From Sporopachydermia quercuum (Eukaryota; Ascomycota; Sporopachydermiomycetes; Sporopachydermiales; Sporopachydermiaceae), in assembly GCA_001599295.1 (NCBI GenBank), contig BCGN01000002.1, positions 434,001-498,000 of the forward strand: 64,000 nucleotides of DNA, given 5' to 3'. Every line of letters starts with the position of its first letter. Within the stretch, counting starts at the first letter, position 1. Of the stretch, positions 44,848-56,916 are shown piece by piece. The translations under genes and the position numbers were made by a program. Below the pieces are notes generated by a model. It was not told where the DNA came from. It saw nothing but the letters and a program-made list of their open reading frames with translations, and ran no database searches.

Positions 44848-46027
44848 ATAATTGAGCTTGCTTCTATCTAGTTGTAAGTGCTTAATGATATAATGCTTCT
44901 TGTATATGACTGATGATTTATTCACTGAATTGAATTGAATAGAAGTATTTAATATGAATGCATAGTAGATGCAAGTTTATGCATGTCATGAAATGTATGA
45001 CTTAAGTTGTTTTGATAGTGTAGTATGTCGAAGACGCTGATGGACACGAGCATAGTAAAGCGCGACGTAGCAGGAGCGGTTCCTATAGCCTGGTCAACAT
45101 ACATTATGCAATTATAAAATTAATTTTGGCTACTTAAATAATCCACCTAAATAATCAAACAAATTAAAGCAAATCTCCTAAAATACTAGTAAAATCTATC
45201 AAAAGTATAGATTCTAAAAGTATTTCTAAATCATTTCCACTTGATCTCCCGGCCTCCCCCTTCAATATACAGTCTTTGTCGTATGTCACAAACCTTTCCG
45301 CTTACATCGGGATTTGCTTCACTTTTTCCTTACATTAATCACAGTCACCCCTTTCTTCTACTGAAGATAAGTAAATCGATTGATATCATAATACCTTTTG
45401 ACTATAATCAACCACTTGTGATCGATGACAGAGCACTGTTCTGCTTCATTGTTGTATGGTATGTAAATCTTCGATGGGTATCTCTTGTTTTCTATGATTG
45501 ATGTCACATATACATATTCGTCACCTTGTATCAACGACGCACTGTCGGAGACCGTATGTACTGGATCCGAAGGTTATCAACTACAGGAGTATCAATAACA
45601 CTGCATACAATTACTATACACTTGATACCTGAAACAAATCAGGCGTTTTCATGACACAAAGCGCTCCCAACGGTTTTGCTTGTACCTGTGGGCCAATCAC
45701 ACAGGTCATAGGATCTGATCTATTGTCATGATATGCTGATATAGGTAGTATAGTAAGCAGGGACACATAACTTTTTAAACAGATGGACGCACTTCTACAC
45801 ACTTCCCTGTTAATCGTGAAAAACGGTGATCATCAAAATATTTAAAACCATGCGGGAATATCTAGCTTAACTGATAAGATCGTTGATTTTTACTAACAAA
45901 CATCTGTTCTCGAACAGCATAGAGTAATATTGTCTATTGCTTTTCAACTTTTTTCCATTACTCAGCTACTTCTATAACATCCAATTGACTCAAGCCATTG
46001 GGATTACGTGAGCATTTATAATTCACA
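44848..46027. other. Intergenic, CPR3-ENT3
   Basis: About 1.2 kb. The small frames at 45241-45501 and 45614-45802 look random. It presumably holds the CPR3 terminator and ENT3 promoter. Confidence 0.5.
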
Positions 46028-48138
46028 ATGGATTCCATCAAAGATAAGATCCAGAACATATCATTGTATGATGTGAAGGCTTACGTCCGGAAGGCGCAAA
46101 ATGGTAAGTAGAAATTGGTTGTGGTGGTGAAAAGAGGATCGTTAGAATGTATGGTAAATCCTAATGGAAGTCATTCACAGAGTGCAATGTGACCGGGCAG
46201 AGTAAACATGATAGTTGATGATATAAATGATGGTTTACCTTAAGAGAGAATGATAGAAACTTTTTTGTCAATGCAGAACATAGTTCTTGCTACAGTCTTT
46301 CAATGCCCTCAACGTCTGCTCAATATATTAATAGCTTTTTTTCTTGAACCAACAGCAGTTCGAACTGAAAAAAGATTGATGAGAATGGACCATGCACGAG
46401 GAGTGAGGTTAGATTGACAACTTGGTTGGGGATACAGATTTGCAGTAAAGGTGTCACTGATATCTGGCAATAAGGATAAATCATGTCACTATGCAAATTT
46501 CTAGAGTGAAAATGAAACGAAGTACTTAGAAATGGAAGTCTTGACTAATTGTCATTCTCATGTTTCTTGTTTGCCTGCCTGTTACCTCCTCTCATCAGCN
46601 ACTGCTATGCTGTCATCTTAGCTACCTATTCTATCGGGGGTTTCCAAAAACCCTTGTTTTTCTTCCTATTTGTACACGACAAGTTTTGTCAATGTCACTT
46701 GTTCAATTGTCATGGTAATCAGCTACTTAATGTACTATTGAAGCAATGCAACCCTAGCTATTCTGTCAACCTATCTAACATGATCGATCCTTTATCTTTA
46801 TTTCTCTTGATTCTTCTATTATCACAGCTAACAAAATTTCTAGCCGTTATGAATTACACTGAAACCGAAGCTAAAGTAAGGGAAGCCACCAACAACGAAC
46901 CTTGGGGTGCCAGTTCTACTTTAATGCAAGAAATTGCCCAAGCTACAAATAACTATCAACAACGAGTAGAAGCCTTAAGTTTCATCTTCCGTAGATTTCA
47001 AGATAAGTCAGCCCACGAATGGAGACAGATTTACAAAGCTCTACAATTATTGGAATATCTCATCAAAAATGGTAGTGAAAGAGTAATCGACGATGCTAGA
47101 GCTAACCTAAGTCTTATACAAATGCTCAAATCTTTTCATTATATTGATCAAAATGGTAAAGATCAAGGAATCAATGTTCGAAATAGAGCAAAGGAGTTGA
47201 CTGTTTTACTTAATGATGACTCATTAATACGATCTGAACGGAAAAAGGCAAGAGAAAACTTGCAAAAGTATAAAGGAATGTCGTCAAATGGATTATATGG
47301 TAATAGTTCAATTGGTGGAAGCAGTTATGCTTCAAGTTCTAATTACGGGAATGAAGATTATTACGATGATACCACCGGGGAGTACGGTGGATATTCTGGA
47401 GGGATTTATGGTGATGGAGGAGTTTTTGGTGAAAGGTTTGATGCTGAAGATTCAGGAATAAGAAGTTCTAGAGGAACTGGTAATGGTTTCACTAGTGGAA
47501 GTAGAAGTGAGAAGAAAAGATTTGAGGAGTATGAAGATAGTAGTAGTGAGAGTGTTAATGATAAGGGATATTCACAAGCAGCCACCAGTAAAGTTAATGC
47601 TGCTGGCAGCTCGAGCCGTGCTAGTTCTGGTGCTGGAGCTGGAGCTGGCAGTTTAATGGATTTCCTTGATGCGCCACCTGCAAGTTCCGCAGGTGCTGCA
47701 ACAGAGGACGACGATGAGTTCACCGATTTCCAAACGGCACCTACAGAAACTGCAACTGGCACAGGATCTGCTGTAGCACTAAGTAAAGATATCCTTGCAG
47801 ATTTATTCAGCTCTGGCTCCAGCAACACTGCTNCTAATAATGATTTGAATGTGTTCATGTCAAATGTTCCCCCAGCCAATTCCAATTCGAACTTCAGTGG
47901 CAACTTTGGTTCTAACTCCAATACCTTTGGCTCTTTTGCTACTAATACTGGTAGCACCAATAACACAGCTCAATCTAATGTTTCTTCTGCATCATCAAAA
48001 CCTGACCCTTTTTCTTCATTGTTGTTCTCTGCTAAAACAACCAAAAAGAGTGATCATCATGCAAGAAGTGTTGATGCGGCTAGTACTAGCACCAGTAAAC
48101 CAACTACTGCTGGAAATTCTATGGACTTATTACTATAA
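46028..48138 (+). CDS. ENT3: Epsin-like adaptor Ent3 (one long intron)
   Basis: Exons 46028-46103 and 46844-48138 encode 456 residues across a 740-base intron (donor GTAAGT, GCTAAC branch, TTCTAG). Exon 1 reads MDSIKDKIQNISLYDVKAYV, and the junction joins RKAQN to AVMNYTETEAKVREATNNEP, exactly as in the Ent3 ENTH domain (residues about 1-165). The open frame in exon 2 runs upstream into the intron and would give a false hydrophobic N-terminus. The tail is Ser/Gly/Asn/Tyr-rich. It carries DEFTDFQ near residue 316, which resembles the acidic-phenylalanine motifs that bind gamma-adaptin ears, and a C-terminal leucine cluster. Ent3 binds PtdIns(3,5)P2 and clathrin/GGA/AP-1 for Golgi-endosome sorting. 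One N lies at 47833. Confidence 0.92.
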
Positions 48139-49485
48139 TTGCAGTGTTTATCTACGAACCGAACTGTGAAGAATGACCGTTACTGTGATTATTGGAAGTT
48201 TTACCTGATATTTGAATATGGTATGTGATAATTGGTAGATAGGAGATGATGAAAGCTGTTTTAACAAACATGTTTTATTCGAGTATGAGTAGTATAAACA
48301 CGTAGAAATATGAAGGANAACCTGCTTGATGCTGTAGAATTGAATCGTTAGTATAAGAAACAAGATTTGAGACGTTGAATGAGTAGTTGTAGTTGGGAGT
48401 AGTGAACAATATACACAGAATAAGGTATTNAGCATGGATTAGGTTGCATGATGCATAACGAATATTACTACCACTTGAACAAATAATATTTGTATATTCC
48501 CACAGGGTAAGAAAAATTCAAGCTAGATAAAACAAGTTCATTCAAATATTCCGTTTAACTCTGAAAGACTAAAGAGACCATTTAAAGAAAACTAAAGTAC
48601 GTTTCGTGCTTAGGTGATATTGTCACCAAGATCTTGGAAGCGCAGAATGAGTTTATAGATGAACAAACGAAGAACGACGATCAGACTGGGGCAGTATGTA
48701 GCGAACCAGAAATTGAAATGGATAGCAATACTATAGTATTTTGTGATACTGCTGGTGACATTGGAATTTCTGTTGCTGTCGATCAATTTTCTCTGAAAGA
48801 TAGTAATGAAGTACTAGTTGTGGAAATTATCTTAGTTTGATCTACGGTTGGTATTCATTTCTTCATACAACTAACGCCATAAAATGTCATGTCATACTCA
48901 TAGTACGACATACACCTTATTGGTGCCTGCTGTACATCACGTGTGTGACATGACGCAGAACTCATGCAGACTCATAACTCTTATCCGTATCAACATAGGA
49001 TTGATTATTTGAATGATATGACTGATCCTGAATTAATTATTAAAAAAAGATTGATCCTGATCTTGGCTTGATAGGTTGAAAGTTTAGTATATTATTCTTG
49101 TGTGCTTGTTTGCTATTGAACTAGCTATTGATGATTATTTTTGAAATTGAAGATTAAGCCAAGTAGGAGAGACAGCAAGNAATTAACATAGAACATATTG
49201 TGTTCTATGTCTATCAGCAAAACATACTGCAAGTCATTCATTAACTTGCTTATTTCATACAGTGAATCATCAAAGGACATAGTTATTATTGTCAATTTTA
49301 TTGTCAATATACTGCTTCTGTTCTAGTTGATATATATTTTTTTATTAGGAGGACGTATAAATAAATAATTGCTCCATTAATAGGATATGACATGTGCTGT
49401 ANTAGTGATAGGTACTGTCTTACATTGATTTTAATTAGTGGTATCTCAGGGCACTCCTAACAGCAATTTCTTGGATGTTTTTCTG

Positions 49486-49528
49486 ATTATATTATATTAT
49501 ATTATATTATATTATATTATATTATATT
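49486..49528. repeat. (ATATT)n microsatellite
   Basis: About eight and a half copies of a five-base A/T unit run without interruption, 3' to both ENT3 and GSF2. Confidence 0.9.
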
Positions 49529-49550
49529 GTCATAGTTGCAGAACGTTTAC

Positions 49551-49573
49551 ATCGTCTTTTATAAAAAGACGAT
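49551..49573. terminator. Perfect 10-bp inverted repeat, possible 3'-end hairpin
   Basis: ATCGTCTTTT, three bases, AAAAGACGAT. It lies just beyond the microsatellite and about 190 bases past the GSF2 stop. Hairpins are not needed for yeast Pol II termination, so the role is open. Confidence 0.35.
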
Positions 49574-49762
49574 ATAAATAACGAACCAAATACATTGGAT
49601 CTCTCACTTAGCTTGCCTGATATTCTCAAACAACATAATACATTCAAAAATAATACATTATTAACGTTATTAACACTATTACAACTATCTCAACTTGGTA
49701 TTGGTACTGGTAGTTGGTATATATTANNTTCACTACCTTACTTTATTTCGCTTACTTATTCC

Positions 49763-51586
49763 TTATTCTTTCTCTTCATCAATATCACCATCTCCTAAAG
49801 TCTTTCTTCTATTATAAACATCCTTGACAAAAGCAGATGCCTTGAAAGCACCATACTTTCTAAACTTCTTGATTATCTCACTTCTCTTGGTTAACACTTC
49901 TTTCTCATCTCCTTCAGTTATCGTTTTCAATTCTTCTTCAACTTCATGTGCTTTCTCGTCATACCATCCTAAACAAAGCTTGAATTTCTTGGATTTGCTT
50001 AAGGAGTTAAGAGGAGCAGACATATTGCTCAATGGAGTTTCAAATCCTTCTCCCTTGCCAAGGTAGACTCCTGCTGTAGATAACCCTTTGAGAATGCCTA
50101 GTTCGCTCGCTTTAAGAGCCCCTCCGACTTCTTTCAAAACATGGCTTCTATAGACTTCTCTCCATTCATCAATAGTAGCTCTTCTAACGCCTGCCCAGCC
50201 AATATTAAAGAAAGTCTCTGGTGATAGGTTCTTTTCTCTGTTGCGGATCACTCGGAAGTCAAGAGACAGTGGATTGATAATTCCCAAGGCCAAAACAGCA
50301 TATATAGCCAGGATCTTGAAAACATGGAAAACACAGAAGAAGATCTGGGTCTTGACTGAATAATCCTGGTAGATTTCCTCTATAATTGCTGATTTCATTT
50401 TATCTAGATTAGGATTGGCAATATAGTCAAGGAATCGAATAGCAGCTTTTAGAACCAATGATGTTGGAGAGTGTCCGGGAGTTGGAGACAAGAAATCAGG
50501 TAAGTCCAGATACAACCAGCCTAAAAGAAAGGTTACAACAGCTAACCAACGAGTGTTATTATAAGCCCAGATAGGTACAATGAGCTGTTCTGGCCAGATA
50601 TAATCAAAGATCTTTCCATCTTGCGGGACAGCTTCTACGTATTTATCCTCATGGGCATCATAGTCGAAAAGTAAGGCACCATTAGGGGTCAAGAAGCCGG
50701 GTTTTTTTGATACTGCGAAGCCGAGAGGCTCTGATTGGTGGAAGAAGGAAGGAGAAAGAGAAAGAGGTAAGCAGGTGAAGATTTTGTGCAGTGATTCAAA
50801 AGTGTCTAAAGATGGTAGTTAGTAGGGAAGACGGTAAAAGATGCGATTGTGGAGAATATGATTATTGTTGTGACATGTGTGATAGGTGCAATGTATGATA
50901 GTTGTGGTTGATGAAATGAGAATGTTTATTTGATCTAGGACTCTATTAGAAGCATTTCTAGCATTAATACTAGCACTTATACTAACACAATTCAGTTCAA
51001 ATCAATTCAATTATCACTTCATAAGATGATCCCCCTGGCATAAATATACAATGGATTTTTGTCAGCATTCATTCTCAATTGTTGAAATTCCAAGACCTGA
51101 TAGAGCCTTCGGAACCATTTGGCTTCAAGGGTGCTAATCGTAGTAGTGGAAATCATTCTTGTGAATTGAATATCAATTAATTGTAAAAATACAAGAACAC
51201 TGATACGAGAACAGGGAGACAAAGTCTTAGAAAAGATACCCACGTAGTCAAATCATGGATATCCATTACTTAGCATGCTTATACTGAAAGTGCAACCAGT
51301 TGGTCAGCCCAGAGGCTTCTTCCCCTTTTGTACTCCATATTCACATTCTCAATGAGTCAATTGACCTAACAAACCAAATCAAATCAATCCAAATAATAAA
51401 ATACTAACCTTTATGGCCAACTACAAAACAGTAATCCTTTTCAAAATCATTATTCATACGAATAAACACATCAACAGTTTTACCGAGAGCAAACACAGCA
51501 TTTCCACTACTAGTAACAGGTTCAGGGTTTTCCTCAACGGTATTCTCCTCTGTTTCAACAGAGTTATTATTTTCTGTTTCAGACAT
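49763..51586 (-). CDS. GSF2: Gsf2, ER factor for hexose-transporter export (one intron)
   Basis: Exons 51409-51586 and 49763-50805 flank a 603-base intron (donor GTTAGT, branch TACTAAC, acceptor CTTTAG) and give 406 residues (S. cerevisiae Gsf2 is 403). Exon 1 holds an acidic, Asn-rich leader and VDVFIRMNNDFEKDYCFVVG. Exon 2 continues DTFESLHKIFTCLP, SPSFFHQSEPLGFAVSKKPG and FLTPNGALLFDYDA, all colinear with Gsf2. Two hydrophobic segments (RWLAVVTFLLGWLYL; FFCVFHVFKILAIYAVLALGI) are membrane spans. The conserved RRATIDEWREVY and GEGFETPL blocks follow. Gsf2 sits in the ER and aids exit of Hxt1 and related transporters. The gene is next to RSE1, as in S. cerevisiae. Confidence 0.93.
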
Positions 51587-53187
51587 CCTGTCAATTTTAT
51601 ATGATAGTATTTGCAGTTTGTTGCGATGTCTATTGTATTGTTGCTATAACTGCTCTCTCTGATAGCTTTATCAACGGTATGTATAAATCTACCTGTACAG
51701 ATCAGTCAGCCGAACGACCACTTAAACAATACAATCAATTGGTTACCTTTGACAGAAATTCACTCAATAGCAGCTCACAGCTTAAACAAAAACAATTGAG
51801 TATTTGTTTCCTCCTTACAGTCGTCTGACTGAATTCCTGATATTCACCATGAATAATTGCTGCGCTGTTCACTCTTTTATCAATCATCGAAAAGATGGAA
51901 AGAACAAGTGTACAACACAGTTCATAAGACGGGAGGGATACACACAATCTTTCGCAATGAGAGACAGAATGTCCGGATGGTTTGGGCAAGCTGGTGGCGG
52001 AGATTTTGCACAGGATTGGAACGAAAGGGTCAGGTTGTGGGGATTCTCCAGAAAGAGACTTTTCGCGGGGAGAAAGAAGTATTTTCTTGTTTGCGGACTG
52101 AAGCAGGGTTTAAGAAGCCTGTTGGAGAATTATAGTTGAAATAGAAATGAGACACTTCAGATGGATCAATTAGAAGGGACAAGAATCATATAAGTTGAGT
52201 GAATGTATAAATAAAAAACTGTGAGTAGAAGAAAAGTGTGGGGCGCAGATTATAAACATTGATGAGTAATTGAATTCCTATATAAAAAGATAGATAAAAT
52301 AGCCAGATATATAAGCTATAGAGTGTTTTGGATCACTTCCTCTTGTCGTTCGGGCCAGGAAGGCTGATGGACGGGAATAATCTGACACAGAATTGTCTCA
52401 CATTTCAGATGGCAATAGTACCAGTTAATGGACAACTAAATTGGGGACGTGATAACATAAGATTAACCGAACTTAAATTGTCGGGTACGAAGCGGGTAAA
52501 CAGAGAGATTGCTTCCCTTGTGACAGTTCAAGTCGGGCAGGCACGGCGAATAACTTGGGAATTTAGCTATTGTTGAAGATACTTGTGCAAGGAGATATGA
52601 GATTGGAGACTATTGTTGAAGTTAAATCGAACCTGTCAGGCTGAAGGAGCTATGATATAAAATAATCTCTCTCTACTTTTCGGTGCAATTCCTAAAATTA
52701 CGCTAAATTCTCATTATGGGTAAATATNAGCACAAATAAACCGAAATCCCGTACCCCTGATTTNAGACAATAGTATAATGAGACCCGATGTTCGTAGTAG
52801 TGAAAAACTCCTTCTATACTTGCTCTTCAACTATTATCAGCGAACATACCCAAATGAATTAATAATTGACCACTCAGTCTCATATTTCAAAGCCCATCAA
52901 TACGTTTACTCGTTATTCTGTTCTTTTTTAATTTCCAGAGAGAACAGNTTGTTTGTACAGGCTTCTGCTACAGATTTATTCCGGTATTTATTTTTCTAGT
53001 TTCTGGTTTACGCTAGCAAATAATATACATTCATCAATAGTCACATCAACGTGCAATTGCATTTTATTTTAACTAAGATTTGCCATCCGAAGACTAGGAG
53101 GACATTTTTATAGTATAGAGGGGCTGTGGGTTACTGGATTTCGATTATACATACATACAAACCGGTAGGTGGCTCGTCGTTTCAACA
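51587..53187. other. Divergent region GSF2-RSE1
   Basis: About 1.6 kb. Two relatively G-rich islands (about 51900-52140 and 52330-52580) carry open frames of 80-111 residues, one pair overlapping on the same strand. None matches anything I know. N positions lie at 52728, 52764 and 52949. Confidence 0.45.
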
Positions 53188-56100
53188 ATGCATTTGTATT
53201 CCCTAACATTAAAACCATCCTCTTCAACCTCACAAGCTGTGACTGTTCAATTGATTTCAAAAAAGTCACAGGAGCTTCTTTTGGCACATGGCCAGTTTTT
53301 ATCGCTATACAAACTCGACTCAGACAATAACCAACTAATAAAGCTTCTGACATTCAACACATATGCTGAGGTGAGACACATATCTGGGTTCCGGATCTAT
53401 GGTTCTGATTTGGACTTGGTGCTGGTTACCTCAGACTCAGGAAAGCTAGCTGTGCTTCAATATGATGTGAAAAATAACGCATTTCTGAAAATCCACCTTG
53501 AAACGTTTGGTAAAACAGGTGTAAGAAGAACTGTCCCCGGACAGTACCTAGCGGTAGACCTTAAAGGCAGAGCCTGCTTGATAGCGTCTGTAGAAAAGAA
53601 TAAGCTAGTGTATGTTTTAAATAGGGATACCAATGGGAAAATAACAATATCATCTCCTTTAGAGGCTCATAGACCTAGAACTCTGGTTTATACTATTATT
53701 GGGTTGGATGTGGACTATGATAACCCATTATTTGCTGCTATAGAGACTGATTACAATGATAGTAACAAAACTAGCTCTACTGCTGGTAAAAAACACTTGG
53801 TGTACTATGAACTTGATCTGGGACTAAATCATGTTGTTAGGAAATCTAGTGAGGTAATACCTGACACTTCTAATTACTTGCTATACGTTCCAGGAAGTGT
53901 GATCAATCGTCAGAAATCCAACAAGGCTTTCCCCGGAGGAGTCCTGGTGTGCTCTAAAGGGTTTATTTCCTACTATAAATTGGGATCTAACAGTAAGTTA
54001 CGGATGAGAGTACCGATTCCCAGGAGGTTTGGTACAACTGACAGTTTTATCGTCACTGGAGCTGTCCACATCCTTGCAGATTCGTTTTTCTTCCTGCTGC
54101 AGAACGAGTATGGTGACCTGATCAAACTCACAATGGAAATCGAAGGAGAAGAAGCGGTTGAGATGACCACTTGCTATTTTGATACTGTTCCCCAGGCTGT
54201 AAACCTTAACATTCTGAAAGCCGGCTACCTCTTCATTCCAACTGAAGGAGGTTCCAGTATGCTGTATCAGTTCGAAAGATTGGACCCAGAAAATGCTTTA
54301 ACGTTTTCTTCCGATGATTTTTCTCTTTTCCAAAAGGAATTCTTTCAACAATGCTTTTTCAATCCTTCCGAATTAACAAATCTATCACTAGTAAGTAGTG
54401 TGCCTAACCTAACACCTTTAACGGATAGCTGTATGTCTCACGGGGCATATACAGACATTCCTGAACTTTTGACAGTCTCGGGGAAATCATCGCAAGCTAT
54501 GTTTTCCGTTGTTCGAAATGCACTCCCGAGTTCATTATTAGCATCTTCCGAACTTCCTGGCTATCCAACTGGGGTTTTCACTACTAAGAAAAGCTCCAGT
54601 GACTTATTTGACCAATACATAGTATTATCTTTCACTCATGCTACATTAGTACTGTCTGTGGGAGAATCAGTTGAAGAAGTGTCCGATTCAGGTTTAGATA
54701 CTACTCTGGAAACGATTGGGTTATGGCAGATGGGACACTCAAGCCTAGTTCAAGTCCATAGTAACGCTATAAGACAGGTTAGCGCGAATACGGGACAGTA
54801 CAATGAATGGATCCCAAGCAAAGGCAATAGAATCGTAGCGGCATCAGGAAATTCTCAACAATTAGTTATTGCTTTGTCCAACAGAGAAATCATATATTTT
54901 GAAATAGATGATGAGTCCAACTTGAATGAGCTTTCTACCCATAAGACACTGTCCAGTAACGTGAATTGTTTATCCTTGGGCGATGTGCCATCTGGAAAGC
55001 TGAGATCAGAATCCCTGGTTATTGGTTCTGATGATTTAACTATTAGAGTGTTATCTTTGGCTCCTGAAGATCCTTTAGAGACTCTAAGTGTTCAAAGCTT
55101 ATCGGCAGCACCTAGCGATGTGCGAATATTGTCCATGATTGATCCACTTACTGGCACCAGTTCAAATTATGTCCACATAGGGATGGTCAATGGGTTATAT
55201 GTCCGAACAAGTATTGATACTCAGAACGGGACACTCAGTGATACTAGAACGAAATTTCTTGGTCCCAAAGCTATTCGATTCTCTGATGCTGTAGTTAGAG
55301 GTCGAAAAGTGTTGATAGCATTATGTAGTAAGACCTGGTTGGGTTATATCAACGAGGTTACAGGAGTCTATGAATTATCACCATTGGACAAGCCAAAAGA
55401 TCAGGAAGCAGAGGATTCAGAAGAGACAGAAAACGGAGATGGATCAGAAGAGAATGAGAATAGCGCTTTGGTATCTACATCATCAATAGTTAATAATCAT
55501 TATTCAACACTATCTTTTGCTACATCTTTTACGTCTGAAGATTGTCCGGAAGGTATCATTGGTATTAATGGCGCTGAACTGGAAATAATAAGCTTTCCTT
55601 CTTTAGCGGACAATATCTCCATCAACAGTTTACCTTTACGCTACACACCTAGAAGAATCACCACGAGAACTGTGGTTGACTCAGAAGGAAACGAAACAGT
55701 GGTTGCTTATTGTATCCAGAGCGATAATAACACAGTGTCTCCTTACAGTTCAAGCAATGTGCTCATTGATAGTAAGGAAAGCAGTCATAGAGGCTATACA
55801 AGAAAACAAGGCTCGTGGGCTTCTTGTATCCAAGTAATTGACGTTAGTAATAAGAAAATATTTCAAACGATAGAATTTGATGATAATGAAGCAGCATTCT
55901 TGATGGCTGAGTGTGAATTTACTAGTTCTAATAACAGCTCTGACAGCAGCAGAAGCTCTTACCTAGTAATAGGAACAGCTAAGAACCAAACAATACTACC
56001 AATGACCAGCTCACAGGCCTTTCTGAGGGTGTATAAATACAGCCACAACTCCAGATTACAACTTGTACATATAACAGAAATACCAAGTACTCCAACAGCT

Positions 56101-56916
56101 ATGATTGCTTTCCAAGGGAAGCTCTTAATAGCTATTGGCAATATACTAAGAGTATATGACTTAGGATTGAAACAACTGCTGAGGAAAACAGAAACTGTCG
56201 TTGAAAATTTAGAAGCTATTGTCAGAATGGATTCTCAAGGCTCGAGAGTTGTTGTTGGTGATAACAGAGAGTCTGTTGNGTATTTAGTATACAAGCCAAA
56301 AACTAACACGTTTATTCCATTCTGTGATGATGTCATCCAGCGACATACAACAGGATTGACTATGCTAGACTATGAAACAGTTGCTGGCGGAGATAAATTT
56401 GGTAATTTCTGGATTCTACGGTGTAATGCCCAAGCATCAAATGATTCTGATTATGATAGTCATGGTAGTTTTATTACCAATAAACCAGGATATTTGAATG
56501 GATCCCCATATAGAGTGGATTTGGTTGCAGCTTTCCATACTGGCGATATACCTATTGGAATCCATAAAACGTTTCTGGTAGCAGGTGGTGATGAAGTAAT
56601 ATTATGGACAGGGCTTCAAGGAACCTTGGGTGTATTTATTCCGTTCAAGAGTAAAGAGGACATATTGTTTTTCAATCAACTGCAACCAGAGCTTCGTGAA
56701 GCAGCGTTTGAAGATGAGTTAGGCTTATTAGGAAGAGACCAGTTGAGTTATAGAGGAGCTTATGAACCAGTAAAGAATGTGATTGACGGTGATTTATGTG
56801 AAGGTTTTGGTAGATGTTCACTAGTCAGGAAAATGGATATAGCAAAGAAGCTGGATAGAAGTGTTGCTGAGATTGAGAAGAAGATAATGGAAATGAGAAC
56901 AAGAAATGCATACTAA
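53188..56916 (+). CDS. RSE1: Rse1, SF3b130/SAP130 subunit of the U2 snRNP
   Basis: A single exon of 1242 residues (S. cerevisiae Rse1 is 1361). The protein is built of WD40-like beta-propeller repeats of the DDB1/CPSF160/SF3B3 family. The start MHLYSLTLKPSS and HGQFLSLYKLDS are typical, as is the C-terminal propeller segment with GNFWILRC, VDLVAAFHTGDIPIGIHKTF and the closing helical DGDLCEGFGR. Within SF3b it holds Hsh155 at the intron branch site during prespliceosome assembly in the nucleus. An acidic loop lies near residue 735-760 (EDSEETENGDGSEENEN). The gene itself has no intron. One N lies at 56279. It lies between GSF2 and AIM32, as in S. cerevisiae. Confidence 0.95.
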   Translation: MHLYSLTLKPSSSTSQAVTVQLISKKSQELLLAHGQFLSLYKLDSDNNQLIKLLTFNTYAEVRHISGFRIYGSDLDLVLVTSDSGKLAVLQYDVKNNAFLKIHLETFGKTGVRRTVPGQYLAVDLKGRACLIASVEKNKLVYVLNRDTNGKITISSPLEAHRPRTLVYTIIGLDVDYDNPLFAAIETDYNDSNKTSSTAGKKHLVYYELDLGLNHVVRKSSEVIPDTSNYLLYVPGSVINRQKSNKAFPGGVLVCSKGFISYYKLGSNSKLRMRVPIPRRFGTTDSFIVTGAVHILADSFFFLLQNEYGDLIKLTMEIEGEEAVEMTTCYFDTVPQAVNLNILKAGYLFIPTEGGSSMLYQFERLDPENALTFSSDDFSLFQKEFFQQCFFNPSELTNLSLVSSVPNLTPLTDSCMSHGAYTDIPELLTVSGKSSQAMFSVVRNALPSSLLASSELPGYPTGVFTTKKSSSDLFDQYIVLSFTHATLVLSVGESVEEVSDSGLDTTLETIGLWQMGHSSLVQVHSNAIRQVSANTGQYNEWIPSKGNRIVAASGNSQQLVIALSNREIIYFEIDDESNLNELSTHKTLSSNVNCLSLGDVPSGKLRSESLVIGSDDLTIRVLSLAPEDPLETLSVQSLSAAPSDVRILSMIDPLTGTSSNYVHIGMVNGLYVRTSIDTQNGTLSDTRTKFLGPKAIRFSDAVVRGRKVLIALCSKTWLGYINEVTGVYELSPLDKPKDQEAEDSEETENGDGSEENENSALVSTSSIVNNHYSTLSFATSFTSEDCPEGIIGINGAELEIISFPSLADNISINSLPLRYTPRRITTRTVVDSEGNETVVAYCIQSDNNTVSPYSSSNVLIDSKESSHRGYTRKQGSWASCIQVIDVSNKKIFQTIEFDDNEAAFLMAECEFTSSNNSSDSSRSSYLVIGTAKNQTILPMTSSQAFLRVYKYSHNSRLQLVHITEIPSTPTAMIAFQGKLLIAIGNILRVYDLGLKQLLRKTETVVENLEAIVRMDSQGSRVVVGDNRESVXYLVYKPKTNTFIPFCDDVIQRHTTGLTMLDYETVAGGDKFGNFWILRCNAQASNDSDYDSHGSFITNKPGYLNGSPYRVDLVAAFHTGDIPIGIHKTFLVAGGDEVILWTGLQGTLGVFIPFKSKEDILFFNQLQPELREAAFEDELGLLGRDQLSYRGAYEPVKNVIDGDLCEGFGRCSLVRKMDIAKKLDRSVAEIEKKIMEMRTRNAY

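Larger units (their letters stand above)
48139..49762. other. Intergenic, ENT3-GSF2 (convergent)
   Basis: About 1.6 kb with six N positions. It contains a doubtful coding-like stretch at 48602-48840, a TATTA microsatellite at 49486-49528 and a perfect palindrome at 49551-49573. Confidence 0.5.

Noticed and set aside
46549-46843. N-terminal extension of the ENT3 frame with hydrophobic residues
   Set aside because: It is intron sequence read through; exon 1 at 46028-46103 supplies the real ENTH start.
51019-51243. 74-codon frame on the minus strand between the two GSF2 exons
   Set aside because: It lies inside the GSF2 intron; the true exon 2 begins at 50805 with matching phase and homology.
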